This document shows, piece by piece, positions 15,635 through 22,152 of a stretch of DNA of 28,099 nt. The stretch is from the IMG/VR virus record IMGVR_UViG_3300044623_000570, positions 1-28,099 of that record; one strand, written 5' to 3'. A program made the position numbers and the translations under genes. A model generated the notes under the pieces. It worked only from the letters and a program-made list of their open reading frames with translations, was not told where the DNA came from and made no database searches. Position 1 is the stretch's first letter. Every line of letters starts with the position of its first letter. The DNA is from a virus.

Positions 15635-15967
15635 TTATCGATAACAAACACGCTTTTTTACAACCCGATACTCATCAAGATTTGGGTCATAAATCTTCTT
15701 CTTCTTATATACACATTGAACAGGAGCCGGCTGAACATATTCCTCATACAACACGACAGGCGGTTGAGCATATACAACAGGCGGTGGTAGATATGGAGGT
15801 GCTGCATATACTCGATTGTTATTACCAATAGCTTCACCAATGATAAGACCACCGAGTGCGCCACCGAGAATACCGATAATAACATTTTCAGAGTTATCAG
15901 CATGTGCTGGAATTGTACCTGCCAGAACTGCTACTGAAACTAGTGCAGCCACTAAAAACTTTTTCAT
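15635..15967 (-). CDS. Secreted glycine-zipper/proline-rich small protein
   Basis: Starting at ATG 15967 (ATGA overlap with the Dps stop) gives 110 residues. MKKFLVAALVSVAVLAGTIPAHA is a clear Sec signal peptide cut after about residue 23. The mature part has a glycine-zipper-like segment (IIGILGGALGGLIIGEAIG), a Pro/Tyr/Val-rich stretch (PPYLPPPVVYAQPPVVLYEEY) and two Cys (CVYKKKK, VCYR) that could form a disulfide. It probably acts in the periplasm or outer membrane; the exact role is unknown. A strong terminator follows. Confidence 0.75.
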   Translation of the reverse strand: MKKFLVAALVSVAVLAGTIPAHADNSENVIIGILGGALGGLIIGEAIGNNNRVYAAPPYLPPPVVYAQPPVVLYEEYVQPAPVQCVYKKKKIYDPNLDEYRVVKKRVCYR

Positions 15968-16407
15968 GATTTCTTTCCCATTGTTGCTTTGATCATCCAA
16001 GCAAGTTTCATTTGAGCAGTAATGCGATCCTGAAGATAGTTGGAAAGACCATACATTTTCTGTGCTTCTGCCATTTCATACGCTTCAACAACTAGATTGG
16101 AAAGATTATCATTACAGGTCTGGAGATTGGCAATCATCTTTTCCGCAGTAGGAATCTTCTCATCCTCCATTATTATAGACAATTCTTTCATCCTTGTCAA
16201 GGTCTGAGGTGCAAAAGCATCTAACTGACGGATGTGTTCCGCTAATGGATCAACTGCGCCATGGTAATCTTCATAGATGGTTGCGAAGAAATCATGTAGT
16301 TGGGGGAAATCGGAACCAATTACATTCCAGTGATATGACTGAGCTTTAAGTCCAGCAGCAAAGGTACTTGCTAATACCGCCTTCATCTTTTCTACTAATT
16401 CTTCCAT
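15964..16407 (-). CDS. Dps-like ferritin family protein
   Basis: Dps proteins form dodecamers that oxidise and store iron and protect DNA. The 147-residue length fits. Ferroxidase ligands have exactly the E. coli Dps spacing: H26 (SYHWNV), H38 (LHDFF), D53 and E57 (AVDPLAEHI), i.e. gaps of 12, 15 and 4. The family helix YEDYHGAVDPLAEHIRQL is intact. No lysine-rich N-terminal DNA-binding tail is visible. A perfect TATAAATA late promoter lies 25 nt upstream and AGAGGA precedes the ATG. It may protect phage DNA or scavenge iron late in infection (inference). Confidence 0.92.
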   Translation of the reverse strand: MEELVEKMKAVLASTFAAGLKAQSYHWNVIGSDFPQLHDFFATIYEDYHGAVDPLAEHIRQLDAFAPQTLTRMKELSIIMEDEKIPTAEKMIANLQTCNDNLSNLVVEAYEMAEAQKMYGLSNYLQDRITAQMKLAWMIKATMGKKS

Positions 16408-16431
16408 TTTATTTCCTCTGAGTTATATCAC

Positions 16432-16439
16432 TATTTATA
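16432..16439 (-). promoter_or_regulatory. Perfect T4 late promoter TATAAATA
   Basis: TATAAATA (minus strand) begins at the base after the encoded CCA of tRNA-Ser(GCT) and lies 25 nt upstream of the Dps ATG. It would allow late transcription of Dps independent of the tRNA transcript. Confidence 0.7.
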
Positions 16440-16529
16440 TGGCGGAAGGTGAGGGATTCGAACCCTCGGTACCGATTAAGGTACGTCTCGTTAGCAGTGA
16501 GGTGCCTTAGACCACTCGGCCAACCTTCC
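16440..16529 (-). tRNA. tRNA-Ser(GCT)
   Basis: Class II cloverleaf with GGAAGGT/ACCTTCC acceptor, anticodon stem CTCA and loop CTGCTAA (GCT), long variable arm, T-arm with TTCGAAT, discriminator G, encoded CCA. It lies between the L,D-transpeptidase stop (1-nt gap) and the Dps late promoter. Confidence 0.95.
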
Positions 16530-16530
16530 A

Positions 16531-16956
16531 TTATTCTATTACACGTATATATGTATTCTCTTTGCCACTTTCATCTATTAGGCGATATAACCAACGAGCA
16601 TTCTTTAGTTCAAGTCTAACACAACCGTGAGAGGCTGGTGATCCAAGACGCTCAACTTCACCAGTCGCATGAATGGCGTATCCTTCGTGGAAAAAGATTG
16701 ACCAAGGCATCGGCGCATTATCATACTTCTTGCTATAGTGGAGTCTCTTAAGTAGATACGGACGATATTCTCCAGACGGCGTATTGTATCCTTTTCGACC
16801 CGTAGAAATTGGCCATTCATATGTATCGGTTAAAGTTTCAACATACATTGTTTGATCCGACTTATCAATCGTAATGAATACTTCCGCTTTAGCTCCGACA
16901 ACCAACATAAAGATTGCGAAGATAACAACACAAATCATAACGAAAAATCTTGCCAT
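16531..16956 (-). CDS. L,D-transpeptidase (YkuD domain), membrane-anchored or secreted
   Basis: L,D-transpeptidases form 3-3 cross-links or attach proteins to peptidoglycan. The ATG at 16956 gives 141 residues (an upstream TTG is less likely; GGAG lies 11 nt before the ATG). Residues 2-24 (ARFFVMICVVIFAIFMLVVGAKA) are a signal peptide or anchor. The YkuD site is complete: IHA (H96) and SPASHGCVRL (H110, C112, R114). TYEWPISTGRKGYNTPSG matches the substrate-side region. In a phage it may remodel the host wall, for instance against lysis or superinfection; that role is inference. It overlaps nothing, and follows the FlbD-like gene by 1 nt. Confidence 0.92.
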   Translation of the reverse strand: MARFFVMICVVIFAIFMLVVGAKAEVFITIDKSDQTMYVETLTDTYEWPISTGRKGYNTPSGEYRPYLLKRLHYSKKYDNAPMPWSIFFHEGYAIHATGEVERLGSPASHGCVRLELKNARWLYRLIDESGKENTYIRVIE

Positions 16957-16957
16957 T

Positions 16958-17155
16958 TTAGACTGCTTCTCCAATCAACTTCATTACTTCACCAAGACTT
17001 TCTTCGACTGACCATGTAACATTCTCTGCATGGACTTGAGTCAAAAGACTGCCTCCTTCAACATGATCCTCATATACCACCTTGATATGATTTACATTGA
17101 TATATAGAGGATCACCTTTTCGTTCTGGTACCATATTAGTCAAACGAATAAACAT
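16958..17155 (-). CDS. Small FlbD-like protein
   Basis: 65 residues: MFIRLTNMV, then YINVNHIKVVYED, TQVHAENVTWSVEESLGEVMKLI. The pattern 'I.L.......G.P.YIN...I......HVEGG..' followed by 'V.ESL.EV...I' resembles the small FlbD/YlzI family encoded near flagellar genes, but those functions are unclear. It shares the A of TAATG with the DUF458 gene and is probably co-translated with it. Confidence 0.65.
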   Translation of the reverse strand: MFIRLTNMVPERKGDPLYINVNHIKVVYEDHVEGGSLLTQVHAENVTWSVEESLGEVMKLIGEAV

Positions 17156-17649
17156 TATGCTACTTCCTTCTTAGCATTCCAAATTGCGTCATTGAACCGA
17201 TCAGCACAGTATGAAGCTGCCCAAGCATTAGGCTTGACCAAAGGTATGATGTTACACATACCGCGAATGTAACCAACAGCTTCGTTTATAACACATGAAG
17301 AACCATGCTTTGAATCTGGATTGATATCAAGATGGATTTCAACCACACGATCTTCCAGAGCTTCTTCAAGGTCTATGTATAGCTGCGCGGTCTTCATTAC
17401 TTCATTCATGAGACGCATACGCGGCTTGTCCTTCTGCTGGTCATAGTCGCGCTCACGCACAATACCACCAAACACCTTACAACCGTTCTTGCCGTTCTTG
17501 TGAACAACTACCACATTGATGTAGTCGGCATGCCACACGCCATCGATCTGAAAGCGTTCTGAGTCGCCGCCCAGATATACCTTTGTCTCAGGAGACTGAG
17601 CGTTGATGAATGCCTTAACTTCTTCTAAGTTTAATGCTTTGCGTATCAT
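17155..17649 (-). CDS. DUF458 (YkuK-like) RNase H-fold protein
   Basis: Start at ATG 17649 (AGGA 9 nt upstream), giving 164 residues; a TTG further upstream is inside the methyltransferase stop region. The family pattern is visible: VYLGGDSERF (D29 likely metal ligand), a beta-strand NVVVVHKNGKNG, R.RDY, MRLMNEVMKTAQLY, then VEIHLDINPDSKHGSS and a C-terminal VKPNAWAASYCADRF. YkuK-type proteins have an RNase H-like fold, so nucleic-acid cleavage or resolution is possible; function is not established for the family. It sits between methyltransferase and FlbD-like genes. Confidence 0.8.
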   Translation of the reverse strand: MIRKALNLEEVKAFINAQSPETKVYLGGDSERFQIDGVWHADYINVVVVHKNGKNGCKVFGGIVRERDYDQQKDKPRMRLMNEVMKTAQLYIDLEEALEDRVVEIHLDINPDSKHGSSCVINEAVGYIRGMCNIIPLVKPNAWAASYCADRFNDAIWNAKKEVA

Positions 17650-17653
17650 TTTT

Positions 17654-18313
17654 TTATTCCTGTTTACTTGCAACCTCAGTGAAAGGTTCTACTTTTCTTT
17701 TTTCAAAAACGACAATGCTGTTATAGAATGAAACCGAATAAAGATCATTGAATACAACAAGAGCTTCGTTTGGAATCTTATCGCTTTCGATATGTTTTTG
17801 GTTTACGATATCGGTAACGGCCTGAGAATGTGATAAGAAGGTGTCGTTTCTGCCGTAACCACCACCCCACCTCTGCCAATAACTGGTGTGAGTGTCTTCG
17901 CAAAGATATACACCATTATCTTTTAGATGAGGAAATGTTTGTTGTAATGTAATAATCTGGTGCGACATGATATGACTACCATCGTCAATGATAATATCAA
18001 ACTCAGGATGCCTTGAAAGAAGACTCTGCCAGAACGGAACAGAAGATTGATCACCCATTACAATTTCAGCATTACCATCATACTTGTATGACAGACAATC
18101 AGGATTGATATCAACACCAACGACCTGTGTGCCTTCACCAAAATACTTTAACCAAAGTTCAATTGAACCTCCGCCTAGAATACCAATCTCTAGGATCTTA
18201 GGTGCTTTGCCAACAAATTTGGAGAAGTGATGTTCATATACATCAAAATAAGAATTCCATTTAATGGATCTGCGTTCAAGAGAGTTGAACAAGTCAAGAA
18301 TTTTATTCATCAT
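17654..18313 (-). CDS. SAM-dependent methyltransferase (CmcI/MycE-like class I)
   Basis: 219 residues. Class I Rossmann motifs: ILEIGILGGGS (40-50, SAM-binding loop), VVGVDINPD (64-72, acidic ribose ligand), and EFDIIIDDGSHIMSHQ (104-118), a metal/substrate motif shared with CmcI and MycE-type small-molecule or sugar O-methyltransferases. Hence an O-methyltransferase acting on a carbohydrate or metabolite is more likely than a DNA methylase; substrate unknown. AGGAAC precedes the ATG. It lies directly after the tRNA-Thr(TGT) gene and may be cargo of the tRNA region. Confidence 0.85.
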   Translation of the reverse strand: MMNKILDLFNSLERRSIKWNSYFDVYEHHFSKFVGKAPKILEIGILGGGSIELWLKYFGEGTQVVGVDINPDCLSYKYDGNAEIVMGDQSSVPFWQSLLSRHPEFDIIIDDGSHIMSHQIITLQQTFPHLKDNGVYLCEDTHTSYWQRWGGGYGRNDTFLSHSQAVTDIVNQKHIESDKIPNEALVVFNDLYSVSFYNSIVVFEKRKVEPFTEVASKQE

Positions 18314-18326
18314 TAAGTTCCTAAAA

Positions 18327-18400
18327 TGGTGCCCGCTGAGAGAATCGAACTCCCAACCTCGGATTACAAAACCGATGTTATACCACTTAACTAAGCGGGC
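18327..18400 (-). tRNA. tRNA-Thr(TGT)
   Basis: GCCCGCT/AGCGGGC acceptor, loop TTTGTAA (anticodon TGT), T-loop TTCGATT, discriminator A, encoded CCA. The 31-39 pair is T-T. Confidence 0.95.
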
Positions 18401-18406
18401 GTTATC

Positions 18407-18480
18407 TGGTGCCTCTAACAGGTATCGATCCTGTGTCTCGGCTTTACCAAAGCCGTGTACTACCTTTATACTATAGAGGC
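18407..18480 (-). tRNA. tRNA-Thr(GGT)
   Basis: GCCTCTA/TAGAGGC acceptor, stem CGGCT/AGCCG with loop TTGGTAA (GGT), discriminator A and encoded CCA. Six bases from the other tRNA-Thr gene. Confidence 0.93.
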
Positions 18481-18485
18481 TTTGT

Positions 18486-18570
18486 TGGTGCGGGTAGAGA
18501 GACTTGAACTCCCATGGATTACTCCGCTGGAACCTAAATCCAGTGCGTCTGCCAATTTCGCCATACCCGC
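18486..18570 (-). tRNA. tRNA-Leu(TAG)
   Basis: Class II with long variable arm, GCGGGTA/TACCCGC acceptor, anticodon stem CTGGA/TCCAG, loop TTTAGGT (TAG), T-loop TTCAAGT, encoded CCA. Confidence 0.94.
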
Positions 18571-18584
18571 ATTATTTTTAATAT

Positions 18585-19292
18585 TTAGTTCTCAATCTTT
18601 AAATTGAGTTTAGTTTTATGATCGTAAGGGCACTTAGAGCCATCAGGATACAGACCCCTAAAATATTGCTTTTGCCATTCATCAGGTCCACGTTGAGGAT
18701 TCTTATTGAACTCGTCTCTTCTAGATCCCCATTCAGAATATTGTTTTTCTAGTTCGGGATCATCTCTTAGATTTTTTGTCTCTATAGAAAAAGATTCGAT
18801 CAGATTTCTTTGAATAGGAAATACAAAGCAGAATGGCTCATCTTCTTCAAATACAACACGCCGATTTGCTTCCGTAAATTTCCAGTTCATTGTAAAAGAA
18901 TATGGAGCCCAATCTGCTTCGTATATACCTGTAAGTGGCACAATACTATTTTTTGAAGTGTTAGGAGGACCTGAAATGTATAAATTGTATCCTTCCGGCA
19001 ATTTAAAAAGATAATCAATACTGAAAGTTAATATTCCATTTCCAAAATGACTTCCTGCCATCTGTGATGAAGATTCAATTTTTACACCATCTATTTCATT
19101 AATACCATTCCACTCAGCACAAACTCTTTCTTTTAAAGAAAATGTCCAGCCATGTTGATTGGCTATTACAAGAGGAAGACACCTATATGCAAATCTATTG
19201 TTCTCTCCCATCCATCTTCGTTCTTTTGAAGCCACTTTAATTGGAGTGCGCGATTCCTCATTAAAGACTTTATATAGCGTAATTTTGTTCAC
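18585..19292 (-). CDS. DUF6065 family protein
   Basis: 235 residues from a GTG start (GAGG 6 nt upstream). Conserved-looking blocks: RRWMGENNRFAYRCLPLVIANQHGW (26-50), HFGNGILTFSIDYLF, YISGPPNTSK near 105 and DWAPYSFTMNWKFTEA near 130, which match my memory of DUF6065. That family occurs in scattered bacteria, sometimes near secondary-metabolism genes, with no proven activity. The C-terminus is polar. It stands alone between tRNA-Leu and tRNA-Val genes, beginning 17 nt after the latter's CCA, so it looks like cargo of the tRNA array. Confidence 0.8.
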   Translation of the reverse strand: MNKITLYKVFNEESRTPIKVASKERRWMGENNRFAYRCLPLVIANQHGWTFSLKERVCAEWNGINEIDGVKIESSSQMAGSHFGNGILTFSIDYLFKLPEGYNLYISGPPNTSKNSIVPLTGIYEADWAPYSFTMNWKFTEANRRVVFEEDEPFCFVFPIQRNLIESFSIETKNLRDDPELEKQYSEWGSRRDEFNKNPQRGPDEWQKQYFRGLYPDGSKCPYDHKTKLNLKIEN

Positions 19293-19308
19293 AGTAACCT
19301 CAAAAAAA

Positions 19309-19383
19309 TGGTAGCCGTTGAGAGGGTCGAACTCCCGACATCCTCGGTGTAAACGAGGCGCTCTCCCACTGAGCTAAACGGCC
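19309..19383 (-). tRNA. tRNA-Val(TAC)
   Basis: GGCCGTT/AACGGCT acceptor (1G-72U), stem CCTCG/CGAGG, loop TTTACAC (TAC), discriminator A, encoded CCA. Its first 10 bases also encode the last codons and stop of the heme-oxygenase-like gene. Confidence 0.95.
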
Positions 19384-19871
19384 TTAATTTCATCCATAAT
19401 CTTTAGAAGAGCATGAAAACAGTTTTTAGATTCTTCTACTATGTCTTCACGTTCTCTAAACTTATTAAGTTCCACAATTGCTGCTTTTCTATCATCCCAT
19501 TCAAGATGAGTTGTAGGATAGCCAACAAGTCTTCTACGCATAATCTCACCACCCATTAGATGAGCACCTGTAAGAACATATGCTGCGCCAGCAATATCTT
19601 TTTCCGTTATTAAGGAACTGGTGTATTTGTTAGCAGCACGTATTATATTAGCAGAACAGTTAGTGGCTGTCAAGTCATTTTGAACTCTTTCCGTTCTATG
19701 AATGACTTCTGGAATATGTTGATCAACTTCCCAGTGTATAGTATAAAGAGCGGAAAGCCAGTCGGCATACCATTTCATAGGTGGACTACCACTTGCCATA
19801 GCTGCACCAACAGGATGCGCTTCACAAGCATGGTGTAAGTCTCTAGTCGCTTCCCATAATGGTCCAGGCAT
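19374..19871 (-). CDS. Heme oxygenase-like protein
   Basis: 165 residues, all-helical in look. The start LWEATRDLHHACEAHPVG resembles the heme oxygenase proximal helix (His13/14 as candidate heme ligand). GAAYVLTGAHLMGGEIMRRRL (95-115) matches the distal kinked glycine helix of the fold. Such enzymes open heme to biliverdin, releasing iron and CO; cyanophages encode versions for bilin synthesis, but no bilin reductase is seen here. Heme iron release near a Dps gene is an attractive but unproven link. AGGAG precedes the ATG. The final codons and TAG overlap tRNA-Val by 10 nt. Confidence 0.75.
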   Translation of the reverse strand: MPGPLWEATRDLHHACEAHPVGAAMASGSPPMKWYADWLSALYTIHWEVDQHIPEVIHRTERVQNDLTATNCSANIIRAANKYTSSLITEKDIAGAAYVLTGAHLMGGEIMRRRLVGYPTTHLEWDDRKAAIVELNKFREREDIVEESKNCFHALLKIMDEIKAV

Positions 19872-19884
19872 TTATGCTCCTACT

Positions 19885-20211
19885 GATTAATAAGGTGAGG
19901 TGGGATTCGGGTACACCCACAAGTCACGGCCCAGATACCTGTTCAAACGCGACAGCCTAGATTTTCTTGGTCGGAAACGATACATCTTCTACTCTCGTAG
20001 ATCATGCACGGGCACCACACCATCTAGCCAAGTTAGCTGGTCTTTGCGTCCAGCCATTTCCTTGCACTCGACCGATTCCCGTCGGAATCGGCATTTAAAT
20101 TGGAGGCCCGTTAGCGGTTACTGCGATCAGTGATTCCTTATGGAAGGGTCAAGGCAGGAACTTACACCCCGAGGATTTATATACCGTCACGGGCCAACGA
20201 CGGTTCTTTAT
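19885..20211 (-). other. 327-bp GC-rich gap: no intact gene, strong hairpins
   Basis: I find no tRNA or intact gene. Minus-strand hairpins include CCGATTCC-GACG-GGAATCGG, TCTAC-GAGA-GTAGA (GNRA loop), GCTGG...CCAGC and CCGTC...GACGG. One minus frame stays open apart from a single TAG: a segment with KEMAGRKDQLTWLDG, then the stop, then MYRFRPRKSRL ending with TAA at the heme-oxygenase leader. It may be a structured RNA or a broken small gene. Confidence 0.5.
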
Positions 20212-20385
20212 TTACATTCCAGAAATTAGTGAAGATACTGAATCGTGAACCCAGACCCACCAAGCAGCAGCAGCGGCTACGATAGCAGCGCCACCCTTCT
20301 TAAGATCCCAGCCATTCTGCCACATTTCCCAGAGAACCCAGAGAACAGCCACGACTAGAACTAATACAACGAGTGTGTTTAGCAT
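20212..20385 (-). CDS. 57-residue double-TM small membrane protein
   Basis: An ORF with GAGG 9 nt before the ATG. The protein has two hydrophobic stretches, residues 3-19 (NTLVVLVLVVAVLWVLW) and 32-47 (GAAIVAAAAAWWVWV), separated by a short charged turn (WDLKKGG). Both ends are polar. It resembles phage small membrane proteins (holin-like or inhibitor), but no family is recognised. An ACTAAATA late-like motif (20424-20431) lies 39 nt upstream, by the CCA of tRNA-Met. Confidence 0.7.
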   Translation of the reverse strand: MLNTLVVLVLVVAVLWVLWEMWQNGWDLKKGGAAIVAAAAAWWVWVHDSVSSLISGM

Positions 20386-20423
20386 GTTAATACCTCATTA
20401 TTCGACCTTGATTGGCCGTGAAG

Positions 20424-20431
20424 TATTTAGT
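20424..20431 (-). promoter_or_regulatory. Late-promoter-like ACTAAATA
   Basis: Same octamer as the one before the 1073-residue gene (12508-12515), here between tRNA-Met(CAT) and the 57-residue membrane protein gene. Confidence 0.4.
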
Positions 20432-20432
20432 T

Positions 20433-20508
20433 TGGTGCGTCTGCCGAGTTTCGAACTTGGTTGTCCGGCTTATGAGACCGGTGAGATTGCCAACACCTCC
20501 CCAGACGC
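20433..20508 (-). tRNA. tRNA-Met(CAT), elongator-like
   Basis: GCGTCTG/CAGACGC acceptor, loop CTCATAA, T-loop TTCGAAA, encoded CCA. The paired 1-72 position argues against an initiator; a lysidine-modified Ile role cannot be excluded. Confidence 0.92.
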
Positions 20509-20517
20509 TTAGTGTGA

Positions 20518-20967
20518 TTAGGTACCAGGTCCGTATAGACCGGTAGAAGGATCAAAACCTTCTATATCATTGCTGTTGCTTTGAGGAGGGCTTGTGTTGT
20601 TATCACCACCGTTGTTATTGTCTGGCTGGCTACTATTGTCCGTATCACTATCGGGACCCGTGCCCGGATCTTCACCACCGGCGTTCGAATCAGTATCGGG
20701 ATCAGTGCCAGGATCATTGTTATTGGTACTGCCGATGCCGACATTACCGTTGTCATTCTTCTTTGACTTGTCATTAGACTTCATATTAAACTTGAAGTCG
20801 GGAAGCTTTGCGCTAGAACCAGAGCCGCTATTACAACTCGTCCATTCCTTACGAAGAGCCTTGAAACATTGCTTGTCAAGACCACCAAAAGCAGCACTGG
20901 CATGAGCAATAGTAGTAAAGGTAGTAGCGGCTAGTGCCAACGTGCCGATTAGAATAGTGAACTTCAT
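20518..20967 (-). CDS. Secreted Asn/Asp/Gly-rich disordered protein
   Basis: 149 residues. Residues 1-24 (MKFTILIGTLALAATTFTTIAHASA) are a Sec signal peptide. A short conserved-looking head has two Cys (CFKALRKEW...C at about 34 and 45). The rest is a low-complexity linker of N, D, G, S, P and T, with repeats like PGTDPDTD and PGTGPDSDTD. It is probably a periplasmic or surface protein with a disordered tail; no catalytic motif. AAAGGAA precedes the ATG. Confidence 0.7.
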   Translation of the reverse strand: MKFTILIGTLALAATTFTTIAHASAAFGGLDKQCFKALRKEWTSCNSGSGSSAKLPDFKFNMKSNDKSKKNDNGNVGIGSTNNNDPGTDPDTDSNAGGEDPGTGPDSDTDNSSQPDNNNGGDNNTSPPQSNSNDIEGFDPSTGLYGPGT

Positions 20968-20999
20968 TTCAAATTCCTTTATTTGATTTCATAATATAT

Positions 21000-21075
21000 T
21001 GGTGCTGCCTCTCTGAATCGAACAGAGTCCCCACGCTCTTCAGGCGTATGTACGCACCAGCTATACCAAGGCAGC
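21000..21075 (-). tRNA. tRNA-Phe(GAA)
   Basis: GCTGCCT/AGGCAGC acceptor, stem TACGC/GCGTG, loop CTGAAGA (GAA), T-loop TTCGATT, discriminator A, encoded CCA. Confidence 0.93.
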
Positions 21076-21077
21076 GT

Positions 21078-21224
21078 TTAGTCACGAAGCAATCGAGGAG
21101 CAGATTCCATTAGCTGCTTTCTCTCATGTTCTTGTAGTTTAGCAGAATACTCTTCATTTGTCAAGCTATGCCATCCGACACACTTTCCATTTGGACTTCT
21201 TCCGCATCCACAATCTTTACTCAT
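21078..21224 (-). CDS. 48-residue Cys-rich protein (CGCGRSPxGxCxGWH)
   Basis: Start ATG 21224 with AGGA 9 nt upstream. MSKDCGCGRSPNGKCVGWHSLTNEEY has C5, C7 and C15 plus H19, a possible small metal-binding knuckle, then a charged helix. I recognise this pattern as a recurrent small T4-like phage protein of unknown function. The first 9 bases and the 14-nt leader are duplicated in front of the sulfotransferase gene at 21831-21853. The stop is 2 nt from tRNA-Phe. Confidence 0.8.
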   Translation of the reverse strand: MSKDCGCGRSPNGKCVGWHSLTNEEYSAKLQEHERKQLMESAPRLLRD

Positions 21225-21238
21225 ATTGTTTTCCTTTT
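21216..21238 (-). repeat. 23-bp direct repeat, copy 1 (leader of the 48-residue gene)
   Basis: The 23-bp sequence covering the ATG AGT AAA start and AGGAAAACAAT leader is identical to 21831-21853, in front of the sulfotransferase. Together with the duplicated tRNA-Ser 3' half it marks a segmental duplication or recombination. Confidence 0.9.
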
Positions 21239-21242
21239 TAGT

Positions 21243-21302
21243 TGGCGGATAGAGTAGGATTCGAACCCAAGGAACCTTCCAGTTCTCCAGTTTTCAAGAC
21301 CT
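21243..21302 (-). pseudogene. tRNA-Ser(TGA) 3'-half fragment
   Basis: The 27 bp from the CCA through acceptor and T-arm (21243-21269) are identical to the intact tRNA-Ser(TGA) at 21966-21992. The 19 bp across the anticodon (21282-21300) are identical to 22005-22023. The variable arm diverges but still pairs. The D-arm and 5' acceptor are missing, replaced by sulfotransferase codons. Its anticodon TGA is the sulfotransferase stop codon. Confidence 0.85.
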
Positions 21303-21839
21303 GGCCATGGTCCTGCCCTTGTTGAGGTCAGGGAACGGCTGCGACAATATTTCTCGGCCCAGGAAGGGGCAGAGCTTTTGCCAGTTATCACCAAGGGACA
21401 GGTTCATGACCAGCAAGTCATCGGGACGCTGGGCAAACCAGTTCAGTACATCTGAATTGTGCTCTGAGTAGCGTCTCAAGTAAACCTCTTCGTTTCCTAA
21501 CGGGCTACCTACGCCATAGATCCACTTTCGTATTGGTGTATCCCTGCTTCCGAAGTGTCGCACCGCACTTTCGATCCAGGAAGAAGGTTCCCGAACGGTG
21601 AGAATGAACTTGCTATTTGGAAACAATTTGTCAAGATCCCTGAAGATAACCGGCCAGGGATTGTCCTCGAATGCATCGTAATTTGGAACAATATGGCAAG
21701 CCTTTGTGAGCACATCTTGAGCGATAACAGGATCTCTCATGCCGAAACCGCCATGTACCCTATAACCGAGAAGGTCTAGCGCCGATCCCATGCTCGTCGT
21801 GCCGGTCTTTTGAAAGCCTATACAGAAGATTTTACTCAT
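21294..21839 (-). CDS. PAPS-dependent sulfotransferase family protein
   Basis: 181 residues. IFCIGFQKTGTTSMGSAL (4-21) is the 5'-phosphosulfate-binding P-loop-like motif of sulfotransferases. FILTVREPSSWIESAVRHF (78-96) is the 3'-phosphate motif. PAPS-dependent enzymes sulfate carbohydrates, lipids or proteins; the phage substrate is unknown and could be a host envelope glycan. The length is short for the family (often 200+), with the C-terminus perhaps clipped. The gene is GC-richer than its neighbours and inserted between a tRNA-Ser fragment and the intact copy, so recent transfer is likely. Its last codons derive from the tRNA fragment. Confidence 0.85.
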   Translation of the reverse strand: MSKIFCIGFQKTGTTSMGSALDLLGYRVHGGFGMRDPVIAQDVLTKACHIVPNYDAFEDNPWPVIFRDLDKLFPNSKFILTVREPSSWIESAVRHFGSRDTPIRKWIYGVGSPLGNEEVYLRRYSEHNSDVLNWFAQRPDDLLVMNLSLGDNWQKLCPFLGREILSQPFPDLNKGRTMARS

Positions 21840-21853
21840 ATTGTTTTCCTTTT
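21831..21853 (-). repeat. 23-bp direct repeat, copy 2 (sulfotransferase leader)
   Basis: Identical to 21216-21238; supplies the Shine-Dalgarno and first three codons of the sulfotransferase gene. Confidence 0.9.
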
Positions 21854-21965
21854 AATTAGATCGGGTACGTGAGCCTCTGCACGACCTGAGAAAGTCATTT
21901 AGCGGCTTTGCCAGCAGTTACTCATTAAGCCAGTTGTCTCAGTTACTCTGGCTGCGTCCCGAAAG

Positions 21966-22053
21966 TGGCGGATAGAGTAGGATTCGAACCCACGAAACAT
22001 TTCTGTTCTCCAGTTTTCAAGACTGGCGCCTTCAGCCGCTCGGCCATCTATCC
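21966..22053 (-). tRNA. tRNA-Ser(TGA)
   Basis: Class II, GGATAGA/TCTATCC acceptor, stem CCAGT/ACTGG, loop CTTGAAA (TGA), variable arm, T-loop TTCGAAT, discriminator G, encoded CCA. Intact parent of the fragment at 21243-21302. Confidence 0.95.
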
Positions 22054-22092
22054 AAATTCGATGCGATTTCTTATAGTGGTTACGCCCTCCAC

Positions 22093-22121
22093 TTTTATGA
22101 TTAACGAGAGTTTCCAGTCAA
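22093..22121 (-). promoter_or_regulatory. Possible sigma70 promoter for tRNA-Ser(TGA)
   Basis: TTGACT (22121-22116) followed after 16 bp by CATAAA. The predicted start is about 22087, ahead of the tRNA-Ser gene. The -10 is weak (4 of 6). Confidence 0.35.
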
Positions 22122-22152
22122 TTACAGTCCACTCACAAACCTCTAACACATA

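Noticed and set aside
19885-20211. tmRNA or group I intron
   Set aside because: No tmRNA tag, alanine-type acceptor or T-loop, and no recognisable intron core elements.
20581-20905. Several ORFs in other frames across the Asn/Asp-rich secreted protein
   Set aside because: Shadows created by the low-complexity codons of the signal-peptide-bearing gene.
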